Notes: generated by a model from the sequence alone, not told the origin. 30,584 bases of DNA from an uncultured Candidatus Melainabacteria bacterium (GCA_934700385.1 CAKUXO010000017.1:1-30584); one strand, 5' to 3'; numbered from the stretch's first letter, positions 1 through 9,621 are shown. Numbers and translations are program-made.

Positions 1-76
1 GGTTCACTTTTTCTTTTTGCGTTGGCGATTGAACAAAAAGAAAAAGTGAACAAAAACTTTAGTTTTTTATAGATAA
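1..76. repeat. Left arm of 76-bp perfect inverted repeat
   Basis: The reverse complement of bases 1-76 is identical to 30391-30466, checked base by base. Each arm contains its own hairpin: an 18-bp perfect stem (bases 2-19 with 34-51) that starts GTTCAC and is rich in CTTTTT, closed by a 14-base loop. No open reading frame lies in it. It looks like a dispersed palindromic repeat and not a transposase-bearing insertion sequence. That the window opens exactly on it may mean a contig edge. Confidence 0.9.
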
Positions 77-90
77 ACTTAATTGCTTTT

Positions 91-110
91 GTTGGGCAAG
101 TATGCCCAAC
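91..110. repeat. Short perfect hairpin
   Basis: GTTGGGCA (91-98) and TGCCCAAC (103-110) pair perfectly around the loop AGTA. No T-run follows on either strand, so it is a poor terminator. It may be a small dispersed palindrome. Nothing else was recognised between 77 and 175. Confidence 0.5.
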
Positions 111-175
111 TTACAGTATTGGCGCACCTTTTCGTGTGTTGCGACTTAATACAGCGTCAAAATGACAAATTATAA

Positions 176-204
176 AATGGGTTGAGTAAATACCCCAACC
201 CATT
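176..204 (-). terminator. Terminator of the GH13 operon
   Basis: AATGGGTTG (176-184) pairs with CAACCCATT (196-204). Read on the minus strand the stem is followed by TTATAATTT, and it lies about 20 bases past the stop codon of the last operon gene. The tail is T/A-mixed rather than a pure T-run. Confidence 0.65.
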
Positions 205-224
205 AAACAAAAACCCTTTTAACC

Positions 225-3200
225 TTAGGCAACGTAAAAATTAGAAACCGTATCGGTTAGAACAATAGAAGAACCGTCTATTGTTTTTAATTCACCATTT
301 TTAATTACATATTTCTTATTTTCATCAATATAAGTGCCTTTTGTTTTATCGTAAATTTTACGTTTTAAAACAGTGCCTTCTTCAAGTGGTGAACGTTTAT
401 CTTCGTCTTCTAGTTTAATTGATTTTAGAGAAGTTGTTTTAGGGTTAAAATCTTTCTTATAAGACATTTCGCCATTTGGTAAACCGATATTTGAAACGAT
501 ACTAAGAGTTTTAGCGCCTTTTGAATTGTATTTTAAAATTGGCCAAAATTCCATATCGTTTTGGTTTTGAATTTCTAATGAAATAGGAGTGCCGTCATAT
601 AATGGACGCATTTCTTGAGATAAGCCAAGGCGAGTGTCTGCCATTGTTTTTTTGAAATTAGGGCTAAATCTTTTATCATCTTTTAATTCGTGTTGAGTTT
701 GAAATCTGTCTGCAACATATTGATTTTTATTTGATGTTTCATAGCCTGTCATACCATATTCTTGACCATTGAATAATGTTGCTGTGCCACAAACTGCGCC
801 CATAATTTGCCAAATACGTTCTTGAAGCTCCATATAATCTTTTAACATTTCATTTTTGAAATCAAGCATTTCTTCTCTATTGTTAATGCCTGCTCTTTTA
901 TATAAGTCATTTATTGAAATGTCATAAGAAGTTGCGCCAAAAGCGTCTGCTCTTTTAAAGCTGTAATCACCGTCAGAGTCTTCACCATTAACAAGGCTAA
1001 CTAAAGAATCTTCTAGAGCTTCAAGTTTTTTAGGGTCATTTTTATACATTTCTTTTAGCGTTTTATCCATAGCTTGAGCAACGGCAATTGCTTTAGAAGA
1101 CATATTTTGATAGTCAGTTCTTCCTGTAAGTTTTGTTGCATAAGCCTTTGAATCTTCATCCGCTAAATCCATTGTCATTTTATGAAATAGGGTTGTGTCT
1201 AATGGAAGTACGTGTAGAAGTCTTGGTTTATCATGACTTTCAGTGAATGTATGAGAAATAAGCGCAACATCAGATTGCGTAAAGCGCAAGAAATCTGCCA
1301 TTTGATTTTTAATATGAGAGATGTTACCTGCGTTACTATTTCTTTCGTAACCGTGTTCAGGGTCAGCACCAGCCAAAAATGAGAAATTATTGAAATATTT
1401 ATCAAAGTTTGAACTTGTTGCACCCATGCCTGCTAACATCTGCATTTCTTTTCTATATGGCGGATGTTCTTCATATCTTATGTTTAAATCTTGAATGTTT
1501 TGTTGTGTAACATCTTTTACACCTTGTTTTTTAGCTTTTTCAATGAAAGCTGTTCCAAGATTTTTATCAAAATTAACAAGACTTTTTGGGTCGCACCAGC
1601 TATAGAACTCACCTAGGCTTGTTATTTCACAAATTAATAAAGTAGTTGGGTTATATTTTTTGATTTTTTCTGCGATAGTTTCCCAAAATTCTTGAACCCC
1701 AGGATATCTTCCATCGCCATTCCAGATGTTATCAAAAGTTTCTTCGCCATTTCTAACAGTATCAAGGTCGCCAACGTCTTTTGAAGCGTCAAAACGCCAG
1801 TTTAGACCGCCATGACCTTGCAACATAATTGATTCAGCAAGTTTGAAATCTGTTAGAGAAATTTCTTGTAAATCTTTTTTGATTTTATCTTGAAGCGCAA
1901 CAACACTTTCTTTTGAAATGCCGTTTTTAAGTTTGTTGATAACTTGTCTTGTTTCTTGTTCAGGAGTTGTTGGCTCGTAAGTTTCAATTGATTTTAGGGT
2001 TGTATTTTTTAATTTATTGATATCAAGAGAACCGTCATCATTAACAGCATCAGGATTAATTGCGCCAGCAAAGATGTTTTTTAGGATTGTATTTGAATAT
2101 GCTTTTGTAACATAAGCCTTATATTCTTCGTTATTTTTATAAGTATCAGGCATAGCCCCTTCGATAACAGAATCAAGAATTGCTTGCGCTCTTTGAGTTG
2201 TGCCGTTTTTATTAATTGTTGATTTGATATTTGGTTCAGCAAAAATAACGCTTAATTCAGGGCTGAATTCAATTGATTGAAGCGGAAAATTAGAAGCGTA
2301 TTCTTTTGTTGTTTTAGGTTTTTTAGTGATAATTGAAGTTAATCTGCTTTCTCTTCTAATGAAATTTTGATAATCTTGAGAAGAAATTCTGTTTTCATTT
2401 GCAACTTTTTCTTTTTCTTTTTTACTTAACAAAGCAGTTCTTAAAAGAATATCGCTTTGGATTGTTTCTGTGAAAAATTCAATTGCGCCATAGATATAAT
2501 CTCTTGCAGCGTAAAAACCTTCAATGTTTTTAGGGTCATCTTTTGTTGGGTTTGAAAGGTTCATTTTAATAATATCAACATTTCCATCCCAGAAATTTGC
2601 CCCTGCGGCTTGTCTTTTTTCTTTAATTGTGAAATTATCAAATGTTAAAAATTCATCAGGATTATCTAAATCTTTTAATAAAATAAAGTTTGAATTTTTA
2701 AATTCTTTAAGTCTTTCATCTTTTGGTGAAATTTCAAAGTGATATTGATGAACAGAATCAGCGTCTTTTGTGATTTCATAATGGTCTGTTGGTTGAGTAT
2801 CATATCTTTCAATTAATTCATCAGAATTTTTTAATTTGTCACTTGTTAATCTATCATCAAAAAATTGAATTTCTGTTGGTTTATTTTTATCGTAACTTTT
2901 TGAATTTGGATTGTTGATTACTTTAACCCCAACATAATCCATATTATTTATTTTACTTGTAGGGTCATTATTTGGTAAAACCCCAGGGTTTAATCTGCCG
3001 TCAACTTTAAGCATATTATAAAATGGAGAACTTTCGCCCCATTTTAAAACGTGTTGAACCATTGGAGATTGAATTCCCATTGAAGTAAAGGCGCCATCTG
3101 CAACATAGCCTTTGCCTTGTTTAAATAATTCAAAGTTAACATCTTTAAAAGTTTGCATGTCTTTACATTGATATTGGTTTTGAGGCCAATAGCCATGATC

Positions 3201-3848
3201 TGAAATTGTGTCGTTTCCGATATCAGGAGATGACATTACATAAGTATATGGTTCATAAAAACCTGCTTGAACCATTGAAAGCAAGCCTTTCATGTTGCCG
3301 CCATAAGAAGTATAGTGATTTTTTGCAAAGTCAGGATTGCTTTTTGCAATTTTGCCATTTTTATCAAGCGCACAATCTGAATCAAGGAATGTGTGCCTCA
3401 TAGCGCCAAGTTTAGGTAAAGAAGTAATAGATTTACATACTTCTATAAGGTTTAAATCAACTTTTTCGCCTGTTTTAGGGTCTTCAAAAGCATTTATTTG
3501 TTTATAAGGGTCAATAGCATATCTTTCTTCGCCTGTTTCTTTATCAACCATTTTAAAGCCATAAGCAAAAGCAGAGATGTCATTTCTTTTGAAAAATTCT
3601 TCTTTTATACCTATTCTATTGTTTTCATCAAAAGCGATAGTTTTATATTGTTCTTTAGGTGGAAGAAAATACTCTCCATTTTCATCTTTTAGAGCAGGAG
3701 TAAAAACAAGATATGGAGTTTCTTTTTTTGTATTATAAGGTGGCGGAAAAAATTCAAAAGCAAAGCTGTTATCTTTTTCAACCGTGGGTTGTGCACCTTT
3801 AAAATTAACGTTGTTCAATTTATTTATTTTATTTAAAGATAAATCCAT
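225..3848 (-). CDS. Large GH13 alpha-amylase-family protein
   Basis: A 1207-residue glycoside hydrolase family 13 protein that should act on alpha-glucans. The conserved GH13 regions are recognisable: region II WRFDASK (nucleophile D687), region III CEIT (acid/base E741), region IV SHD (D873), and a GQEYG motif near 1028. The catalytic triad is therefore intact. It is far longer than the usual 450-700 residues; about 200 residues (roughly 470-665) are inserted before region II, after an FWDGNVDI segment typical of the approach to that region. No signal peptide is seen, so it is probably cytoplasmic. Residues 14-18 read VNFKG, a motif shared with other proteins here. It is the last gene of the four-gene operon, 51 bases after the previous stop, with Shine-Dalgarno AAAGGATG. 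Whether it hydrolyses or transfers, and on which substrate, cannot be told. Confidence 0.85.
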   Translation of the reverse strand: MDLSLNKINKLNNVNFKGAQPTVEKDNSFAFEFFPPPYNTKKETPYLVFTPALKDENGEYFLPPKEQYKTIAFDENNRIGIKEEFFKRNDISAFAYGFKMVDKETGEERYAIDPYKQINAFEDPKTGEKVDLNLIEVCKSITSLPKLGAMRHTFLDSDCALDKNGKIAKSNPDFAKNHYTSYGGNMKGLLSMVQAGFYEPYTYVMSSPDIGNDTISDHGYWPQNQYQCKDMQTFKDVNFELFKQGKGYVADGAFTSMGIQSPMVQHVLKWGESSPFYNMLKVDGRLNPGVLPNNDPTSKINNMDYVGVKVINNPNSKSYDKNKPTEIQFFDDRLTSDKLKNSDELIERYDTQPTDHYEITKDADSVHQYHFEISPKDERLKEFKNSNFILLKDLDNPDEFLTFDNFTIKEKRQAAGANFWDGNVDIIKMNLSNPTKDDPKNIEGFYAARDYIYGAIEFFTETIQSDILLRTALLSKKEKEKVANENRISSQDYQNFIRRESRLTSIITKKPKTTKEYASNFPLQSIEFSPELSVIFAEPNIKSTINKNGTTQRAQAILDSVIEGAMPDTYKNNEEYKAYVTKAYSNTILKNIFAGAINPDAVNDDGSLDINKLKNTTLKSIETYEPTTPEQETRQVINKLKNGISKESVVALQDKIKKDLQEISLTDFKLAESIMLQGHGGLNWRFDASKDVGDLDTVRNGEETFDNIWNGDGRYPGVQEFWETIAEKIKKYNPTTLLICEITSLGEFYSWCDPKSLVNFDKNLGTAFIEKAKKQGVKDVTQQNIQDLNIRYEEHPPYRKEMQMLAGMGATSSNFDKYFNNFSFLAGADPEHGYERNSNAGNISHIKNQMADFLRFTQSDVALISHTFTESHDKPRLLHVLPLDTTLFHKMTMDLADEDSKAYATKLTGRTDYQNMSSKAIAVAQAMDKTLKEMYKNDPKKLEALEDSLVSLVNGEDSDGDYSFKRADAFGATSYDISINDLYKRAGINNREEMLDFKNEMLKDYMELQERIWQIMGAVCGTATLFNGQEYGMTGYETSNKNQYVADRFQTQHELKDDKRFSPNFKKTMADTRLGLSQEMRPLYDGTPISLEIQNQNDMEFWPILKYNSKGAKTLSIVSNIGLPNGEMSYKKDFNPKTTSLKSIKLEDEDKRSPLEEGTVLKRKIYDKTKGTYIDENKKYVIKNGELKTIDGSSIVLTDTVSNFYVA

Positions 3849-3899
3849 AACTCATCCTTTATATTAATATTTTTCCCTTCAAAACAGTTTTTTTAACTT

Positions 3900-5978
3900 T
3901 TATTTAACAAATTCTTGTTTCATAACATTTTTTGAATCAGATAATTGTTCAATGTCTTTATCATCTATTTCAAACACACAAGCCCTGCTTGTTCCTAATT
4001 CAACTGTAACTGAACCGTCTTTATTATTTTGGAATTTGCAATTTTCGCCATATTTTGGCATTAAGTTTTCAAATTTTTGATCAGGTTTTAACCCTGGAAT
4101 TTGAATTGTGCCGCCAACTGTTTTGTTAACATTTCTGTTACCTATGAAAATAAGTGTTTTACCATCTAAGTGTCTTGCAAAAGAAACAATTTCAGGATTA
4201 TTTGAAGGTAGAACTATAAATGAACCTTTTGTAATAACATCTTGAGCGTTGTTCATTTGTAGTTTAACATTTGTTCCTGTTTGAGATTCGTTATATTTAT
4301 TGTTTCTTAAAGCAAACGCAGCTTTCACGGTATTTGCGATTTCAGGGTCATTTCCCCCTGGGCGTCTTGATTTATTGAAGATATCTATTCTTCCTGTATG
4401 AACAGTACATTCATGGTTATCTGTTAAGCTGTTTTTAACAATAGCGTGATCATAAGGATAGATGTAATAATCACCTGTTTGAGAACCATCAACCATATAT
4501 GGGTTTACTTGTGGCAACATACTTTGAAGGGTTGTTGTGAAGATAACCCAAGGTGCGCCACCATATAGCATTGGTGAAACGTCATCGTGTGTTGCAAAAG
4601 AACCGATTAGAGATTTTGCCCCAACATTTGCGCCGATTTTATTATTCATATCAATATTTTCTCTTACATAATCATATAATTGATTAGCTTGAGTCCAGTC
4701 GTTATAAATGTGATATTGACCATAATAGCTATCAAAACCAACTTCAAGAAGTTCTTGAGGTCTGTCGTATGGCATATTTAATTGTGGTGAAGCGTCTTCA
4801 TGGGTATATGTTTCAGCTAACCAAGCGAATTGCGGGTCTTTTGCTCTTGAATAATTAAGAATTACATTCCAAAATTCAACCGGTTTCGCCCTGCCAACGT
4901 CGGCTCTGGTACCATCAAAACCAATTTCAACACAAGCATCATCGTATAGCTTATGCATATCCAATAATGGTTTATTTAATTCTCTTGTTGTTTCATTTTC
5001 TAAAGGACGAAACATTCTGATATCTTGCCAGCCTTGAGGAACTCTTTCTTTACCGTCTGCTGTTATAGCCATCATTTCAGGATGTTCTTTAGCAAAATCA
5101 ACACTAGCGCAAGATGGTAAGTCTAAAAGTAAGTTAATTCCACGTTTATGACATTCATCTACAAAATATTTACATTGAGCAACTGCAACTTCAGGGTCAT
5201 TTTTATCCATTACTGTAAGTTTTTTACCTGTTTTTTGTTCATAAAGTTGTGCTACTCTATCCCAAACTTCTTTTGGCGGATTTTCATCAACAAGCTCTGG
5301 GTCAATTGCTAATGAGCCATTTTTTTCTATAAAACGTTCAGGCGCATATAATGAACCTGCAGTTCCCATAGCATTTGATTTACCTGTCGGATGAATTGGA
5401 AGTACGTGTAAGGTTGTAAAACCTTGGTTTTTAATTTCATCAAGTCTATCAACAGCGTTGATAAAATTACCTGATTTTTCATTTCCTTGGATTAACTCGT
5501 TACCGTCAAGGTCTTGAGCATTCATTGTTCTAATGACAACTGCCAAAATATTAGCTTTGTTACTTGTCATCATATCTCGAAGATTGTTTTTATAGCCAGG
5601 AACCCTTCTTTGAGCTTCTGTTAAGCCAACTTGTTGAACTTGAGCTACTTCAGGGTTAGATTTATTTATTCTATTCAACAACATTGAGCTATATGGTTTT
5701 TGTGGTTGTTGTGGTTGTTGAATTTGTGGTTGAGTTTGTGCTTGCACTTGTTGAAGCTGTGGTTGCATTTGTTGAAGTTGTTGTTGCATTTGCGCTTGAG
5801 CTTGTGCTTGTTGTACTAACCCATTTTGAAGCATCATCATTTGGGTCATCAAAGGATTATAAACAGGAAGTGTATATTGTGGCATAACCACTTGTTGTTG
5901 CGGCATTTGTTGATTAGCAACCATAACAGGTGGCACTTGACCTTGATATTGATTATATAAAACAGGATTAATTGCCAT
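3900..5978 (-). CDS. GH13 protein, GlgE-like, with Gln-rich N-terminus
   Basis: A 692-residue GH13 enzyme with motifs region II GFDGTRADVGRA (D360), region III WLAETYTH (E389) and region IV FATHDD (D465), so the triad is complete. Region I is altered: LLLDLPSC (283-290) has no Asn-His after D286. The run GFDGTRAD, KPVEFW, AETYTH, then a Gly-Phe-x-x-x-Tyr stretch resembles the GlgE/TreS side of GH13, which acts on maltose-1-phosphate or trehalose/maltose; this is inference from motif order. Residues 1-98 are a low-complexity Gln/Pro/Met segment with repeated QAQ and QPQ, likely disordered. No signal peptide. The ATG overlaps the stop of the upstream gene by one base (TAATG), with AGGGGTG as ribosome site, so translation is probably coupled. 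Confidence 0.85.
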   Translation of the reverse strand: MAINPVLYNQYQGQVPPVMVANQQMPQQQVVMPQYTLPVYNPLMTQMMMLQNGLVQQAQAQAQMQQQLQQMQPQLQQVQAQTQPQIQQPQQPQKPYSSMLLNRINKSNPEVAQVQQVGLTEAQRRVPGYKNNLRDMMTSNKANILAVVIRTMNAQDLDGNELIQGNEKSGNFINAVDRLDEIKNQGFTTLHVLPIHPTGKSNAMGTAGSLYAPERFIEKNGSLAIDPELVDENPPKEVWDRVAQLYEQKTGKKLTVMDKNDPEVAVAQCKYFVDECHKRGINLLLDLPSCASVDFAKEHPEMMAITADGKERVPQGWQDIRMFRPLENETTRELNKPLLDMHKLYDDACVEIGFDGTRADVGRAKPVEFWNVILNYSRAKDPQFAWLAETYTHEDASPQLNMPYDRPQELLEVGFDSYYGQYHIYNDWTQANQLYDYVRENIDMNNKIGANVGAKSLIGSFATHDDVSPMLYGGAPWVIFTTTLQSMLPQVNPYMVDGSQTGDYYIYPYDHAIVKNSLTDNHECTVHTGRIDIFNKSRRPGGNDPEIANTVKAAFALRNNKYNESQTGTNVKLQMNNAQDVITKGSFIVLPSNNPEIVSFARHLDGKTLIFIGNRNVNKTVGGTIQIPGLKPDQKFENLMPKYGENCKFQNNKDGSVTVELGTSRACVFEIDDKDIEQLSDSKNVMKQEFVK

Positions 5979-8380
5979 TATTTATCACCCCTATTCTCAT
6001 CATTTTGCGGAAACTCTTTCTTAACGTTTGCAAAGAAAGGTTGAGCTAATAATGTTACTAAAACAACTCCGCCCATTAATCCACCAAAGATTTTCATCCA
6101 AGACTTATTATTAAATAATTGAGTTGAATATGTTTTAACTGTTGCAGCCAAAGTTGTTGCTTTGTTGTAATCTTCTGAAACTCTGCCAAGGTTTTTAATT
6201 TCTTGACCAAAAGAAGAAAAACTTTTTGCAACAACGTCACCATCAACATTTTTGATTTCATCCATAACAAAATCGTTTGCTTGTAGAGCTTCTTTGTTGA
6301 ATAAAATTTCTTTTAATTGATTGAACATTTTAGGATTGCCCATGTCGTTGTTACAAGCGTCTTTTGCAACGTTACCTTGGAAAATGTATGTTCTTGCAGA
6401 TTTAATCCAATTTTCAAGGGTATTTTGTTCATCAATTAAGTTATTATCTTTTAAGGCTTGTTCAAAACTTCCATCTTTAAGACGTTCTTCAAAGTTAAAA
6501 GCTAGATGAATTCTTGCTTTTAAGCCTTGAACATCAGCTCTTGTTAAATTAGCGGCAGAATGAACAGAACTGAAAATTCCGTTTCCTTCTTTTTTAGAAC
6601 CAAAAATTGCGTCATTTAAGATTTCAATTGTTTCTTTATCTTTTCCGCCTGTTGCTGCTTTAATTTTTTCAACATTATCAGGGTTCATAACATCTGCTAT
6701 TGCGCTTGCTTTTTCTTCGCTCATTGAAGATGGTGCAAACCTTTGAATGATATCACGATAGCTTAGAGGTTCTGCTGGGGCTTCATTTTTCTTAAAGAAG
6801 CCTTTAACCTTTGCCATAATGCCATTTTGAGCTTTTGGTTGTTCACCGTTAATTAATCTTGAAATTGCTTCGCTAACTTTTTTAGTTGCGAATTCATTAT
6901 CGTTATTTTTAATTTCTTCAAGATCTTTTTGAGTGAAGCCTAAACCTTTATAGAAGTTTTTCATAGCTGTTTCATATTCAGCGGTTGTTGCAGATTCAGC
7001 AGTTTGACCGCATATAGGATTTAGAATATCGATATATGCTTTCATTCTACCTCTATTTGTTGATAAAATTTCATCGTTATAATATTTAATGAAATCAAAG
7101 AAATTACCGTTTGATTGAACTTTTTTAACTGTTGCAACAACTTTTTGTGCTTGAAGTTCATCAACGCCATGGCTTTTTAAAACACCTGCTAAATCAGCAG
7201 AAGTTCTTGAGCTTAAGGCTTTAAAGTCTGTCACAATTCCATCTATATCAATGGTTTTTGCTTCACTTTCAACAAAACCACCTGATAAAAAGTCATCAAA
7301 AGAATTAGATTCAGCCGCAACTTGTTCAAGTTTTCCTTTTAGGTCAAGCGAATCAACTTCAGCTGTGTTTTCATAAATTCTTTCTAAGGTTTCACTTAAA
7401 TGTTTTGAAGAAAGGTGTTTAATTGGTTTTGAATTATCAGGATTTTTGAAGATAATTTTACTTTCAGCAACCAATTTTCCATCTTCTTTAAGCAATTTAC
7501 CGTCTTTTCCAACTTTATATTCAAACGCTTGTGGGTCAAGCATTAAAGATAAAGTATCAAAAAATTCTTTATCTAGTTGTCTATTTTCATAGCTATTACA
7601 TAAAGCCTCAATTGCCTTTGTATTTCTTGAAATTGGCTTAGCAGAATCAAGATATTCATCCACATTTTCAAGAGCTCTTTGAGATTTTGCAAAAGTAGAA
7701 TTTACAACTTGTTTTTTAATTAATGGTTCAACCATATTACCAAACAAAGCCGTCATTGTAGGTGCTGCAAAACCAACAGTAGCAAGGTTAAGCGCTCTTG
7801 CTTGGCAAGCGCCTTTTTGTCTTCTTCTGATTTCTTTTTCATCCGTAATTTTTTGAGCGTCAGTTGGAATGAATTGGTTATCTAAATATGAATCTTTCTT
7901 TTCACCTTGCGCATTAACATATCTTTCCCCAGGGTTAATTTTATGTAATAGCTGCATTGGTTTATTAATAAAGATTTTAGGCCATAATGACATAGAAGCA
8001 AAGAAACTTCCTGCGCCCACAAATTGCATTATTGCTTGAGTTTTTGTTCTTGAATGACTAGCTAAAAATGCTGCAATTGCAAGTGAACCAAGTTTCATTC
8101 CAACATCATTTGTTCTACCTAATGCGTTATCTGAAATTTCACCATATTTAACAGCTTTATGCCAGTTTTTAATATCATTTTTAGTATCAATAAATCTATC
8201 TTTTAAAGTTTCTTTTTCAATAATAGAGGCTTTTGCTTCATTTGGCTTAACGTCATTGGCATGGGTTTTTAAATCTTCATAGATTTTTTCATGCTGAGCA
8301 TTCATTTGCCTTTTATCCATATTATTATTTGCATTTAAAGCATTAAGTCTATTTTGAAGCATAGGGCTAATTTTTTCCAT
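5978..8380 (-). CDS. Membrane protein of unknown function (800 aa)
   Basis: Not recognised. Residues 1-90 are charged and probably helical. Hydrophobic stretches follow at about 95-107, 117-138 and 198-221, and one strong segment lies near the C-terminus (about 763-785), followed by a short charged tail. The long middle part (about 230-750) is Lys/Glu/Asn-rich and soluble-looking, so the protein is probably anchored at both ends. No signal peptide or enzymatic motif was found. Start and stop each overlap the neighbours by one base (TAATG), with GAGGTG as the ribosome site. It is therefore made together with the 343-residue membrane protein upstream and the GH13 enzyme downstream, which suggests a common membrane-associated task, perhaps holding the glucan enzymes at the membrane. 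Confidence 0.8.
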   Translation of the reverse strand: MEKISPMLQNRLNALNANNNMDKRQMNAQHEKIYEDLKTHANDVKPNEAKASIIEKETLKDRFIDTKNDIKNWHKAVKYGEISDNALGRTNDVGMKLGSLAIAAFLASHSRTKTQAIMQFVGAGSFFASMSLWPKIFINKPMQLLHKINPGERYVNAQGEKKDSYLDNQFIPTDAQKITDEKEIRRRQKGACQARALNLATVGFAAPTMTALFGNMVEPLIKKQVVNSTFAKSQRALENVDEYLDSAKPISRNTKAIEALCNSYENRQLDKEFFDTLSLMLDPQAFEYKVGKDGKLLKEDGKLVAESKIIFKNPDNSKPIKHLSSKHLSETLERIYENTAEVDSLDLKGKLEQVAAESNSFDDFLSGGFVESEAKTIDIDGIVTDFKALSSRTSADLAGVLKSHGVDELQAQKVVATVKKVQSNGNFFDFIKYYNDEILSTNRGRMKAYIDILNPICGQTAESATTAEYETAMKNFYKGLGFTQKDLEEIKNNDNEFATKKVSEAISRLINGEQPKAQNGIMAKVKGFFKKNEAPAEPLSYRDIIQRFAPSSMSEEKASAIADVMNPDNVEKIKAATGGKDKETIEILNDAIFGSKKEGNGIFSSVHSAANLTRADVQGLKARIHLAFNFEERLKDGSFEQALKDNNLIDEQNTLENWIKSARTYIFQGNVAKDACNNDMGNPKMFNQLKEILFNKEALQANDFVMDEIKNVDGDVVAKSFSSFGQEIKNLGRVSEDYNKATTLAATVKTYSTQLFNNKSWMKIFGGLMGGVVLVTLLAQPFFANVKKEFPQNDENRGDK

Positions 8381-9411
8381 TATAGCACCTCGTATTCTTT
8401 TTTATTGTCAACTTTTGATTTCATAGTATTTGGATTTGTTTTAAAGCCAATAACAGGAATAATTGCAGCTAGGGCAGTTGTTGCTAAACTTGCAAAAATC
8501 ATCGCTTTTCCGCCATGTTTAGTAAATATGTTGCGGTTATTACCTTTCCATAATTGTTTTCCTGCTTCTTTAAATACTTCAAGGTTATTAATTGCGTTTC
8601 CTTTTAATTCTTTCATATTTTTAGGAATTGAAAGTTTTAAATTACCAAACGCTTCTTGATAACCATAAACAACTCCAAGAGCCGCAGTTGCGTATTTGCT
8701 AACGTTTTCAAGTGCAGTTGCTCTTGCTTTTAATTGTTGAATTTTTTTACTTGCAATTTGACCAGAATCATTTTGATTATCAGTATAGCCGGCTTTTTTA
8801 GCTATAACATTATAGTCATGAAATCTGTCATCATATTTTAATTCGCAATCTTGTTCAATTTTATCTTTTCTGAAAAATTGAATTGAATCGAAAACTCCGG
8901 GGTAGCGAGTTCTCATAAATCCTTTATCTTGCCCAGGTTCGGGTAGTTCGATTTTTCTATCTAAAAGTGTTTCATCTAGGTTAACTGAGGTGAATGGTTG
9001 AATTAATGTTCTTGATAATTTTTTAGAGGCGATTTTTCCTAATCCATATAAAACAACTCCGACACCCATTCTTTTGCCTAAAGCGCTTGCCTTGGATTTA
9101 TCAGCATTGTTAAATAAGCCATTTGCAGCGTTACTTAAACCAATTAAAGTTGCGCTGCCTACTAGATATGGAACCATGCCCATTGATAAATATTCATAAA
9201 AATCGCTGTTTTTAGAGCCTTTAAAGGCTTTTGGAAAATATGTAAAAATATCGTTTGTTAACTTGTGCATTGATACCTTAACGCCATTTAGGGGTCCTTG
9301 TTTGTATCTATGCGTTTCATTTTCGTTATATTCTTTTATTCTTTGCTCTTTGGAACTGTAATATCCTATATTTGAGAGGTTTTCCAAATTTGGTCCTGTA
9401 ATCTGTTGCAT
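8380..9411 (-). CDS. Membrane protein of unknown function (343 aa), first gene of operon
   Basis: Not recognised. The open frame extends five codons further to a TTG at 9426, but that has no ribosome site. The ATG at 9411 is preceded by GGGGTG three bases before it and is preferred. Hydrophobic segments lie at about 74-98, 113-128, 238-252 and 302-323. The region between (130-235) is polar and the C-terminus is charged. The layout, hydrophobic stretches near both ends around a soluble middle, resembles the next gene, so the two may be distant relatives or partners. Its stop overlaps the next ATG by one base. Confidence 0.78.
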   Translation of the reverse strand: MQQITGPNLENLSNIGYYSSKEQRIKEYNENETHRYKQGPLNGVKVSMHKLTNDIFTYFPKAFKGSKNSDFYEYLSMGMVPYLVGSATLIGLSNAANGLFNNADKSKASALGKRMGVGVVLYGLGKIASKKLSRTLIQPFTSVNLDETLLDRKIELPEPGQDKGFMRTRYPGVFDSIQFFRKDKIEQDCELKYDDRFHDYNVIAKKAGYTDNQNDSGQIASKKIQQLKARATALENVSKYATAALGVVYGYQEAFGNLKLSIPKNMKELKGNAINNLEVFKEAGKQLWKGNNRNIFTKHGGKAMIFASLATTALAAIIPVIGFKTNPNTMKSKVDNKKEYEVL

Positions 9412-9434
9412 TTTCACCCCAAACAATTAACACA

Positions 9435-9509
9435 ATTATATAAACAACTATAAATTGATTTTTTTGCCTTTTTAAACAAATTACTTTAACAAAACTTAAC
9501 AAAATTATA
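9435..9509 (-). promoter_or_regulatory. Possible promoter region of the GH13 operon
   Basis: On the minus strand perfect TATAAT boxes occur at 9509-9504 and 9440-9435. Neither has a good -35 at 16-18 bases, so which is used is unclear. The proximal one would start RNA around 9428 and leave about 17 bases before the ATG at 9411, enough for the GGGGTG site. Confidence 0.35.
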
Positions 9510-9592
9510 ATAACCGTAAACAACACACTTATAGGACTTTTCAGGTTATGGCAAGGTTTTCGTTAGGTTTCAATTATCGGATATATGTCCTA

Positions 9593-9621
9593 TTGCCAAT
9601 ATTAGTGTAACTTAATACAAT
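9593..9621 (+). promoter_or_regulatory. Promoter of the P-loop/TPR gene, predicted leaderless
   Basis: TTGCCA (9593-9598) and TACAAT (9616-9621) are 17 bases apart. Six bases separate the -10 box from the ATG at 9628, which puts the expected transcription start on the A of the start codon. No Shine-Dalgarno sequence is present. Confidence 0.65.

Noticed and set aside
5684..5887. Hydrophobic Val-rich plus-strand open frame
   Set aside because: Antisense of the CAA/CAG-rich Gln segment of the GH13 gene; the Val/Leu pattern is a by-product of that composition.
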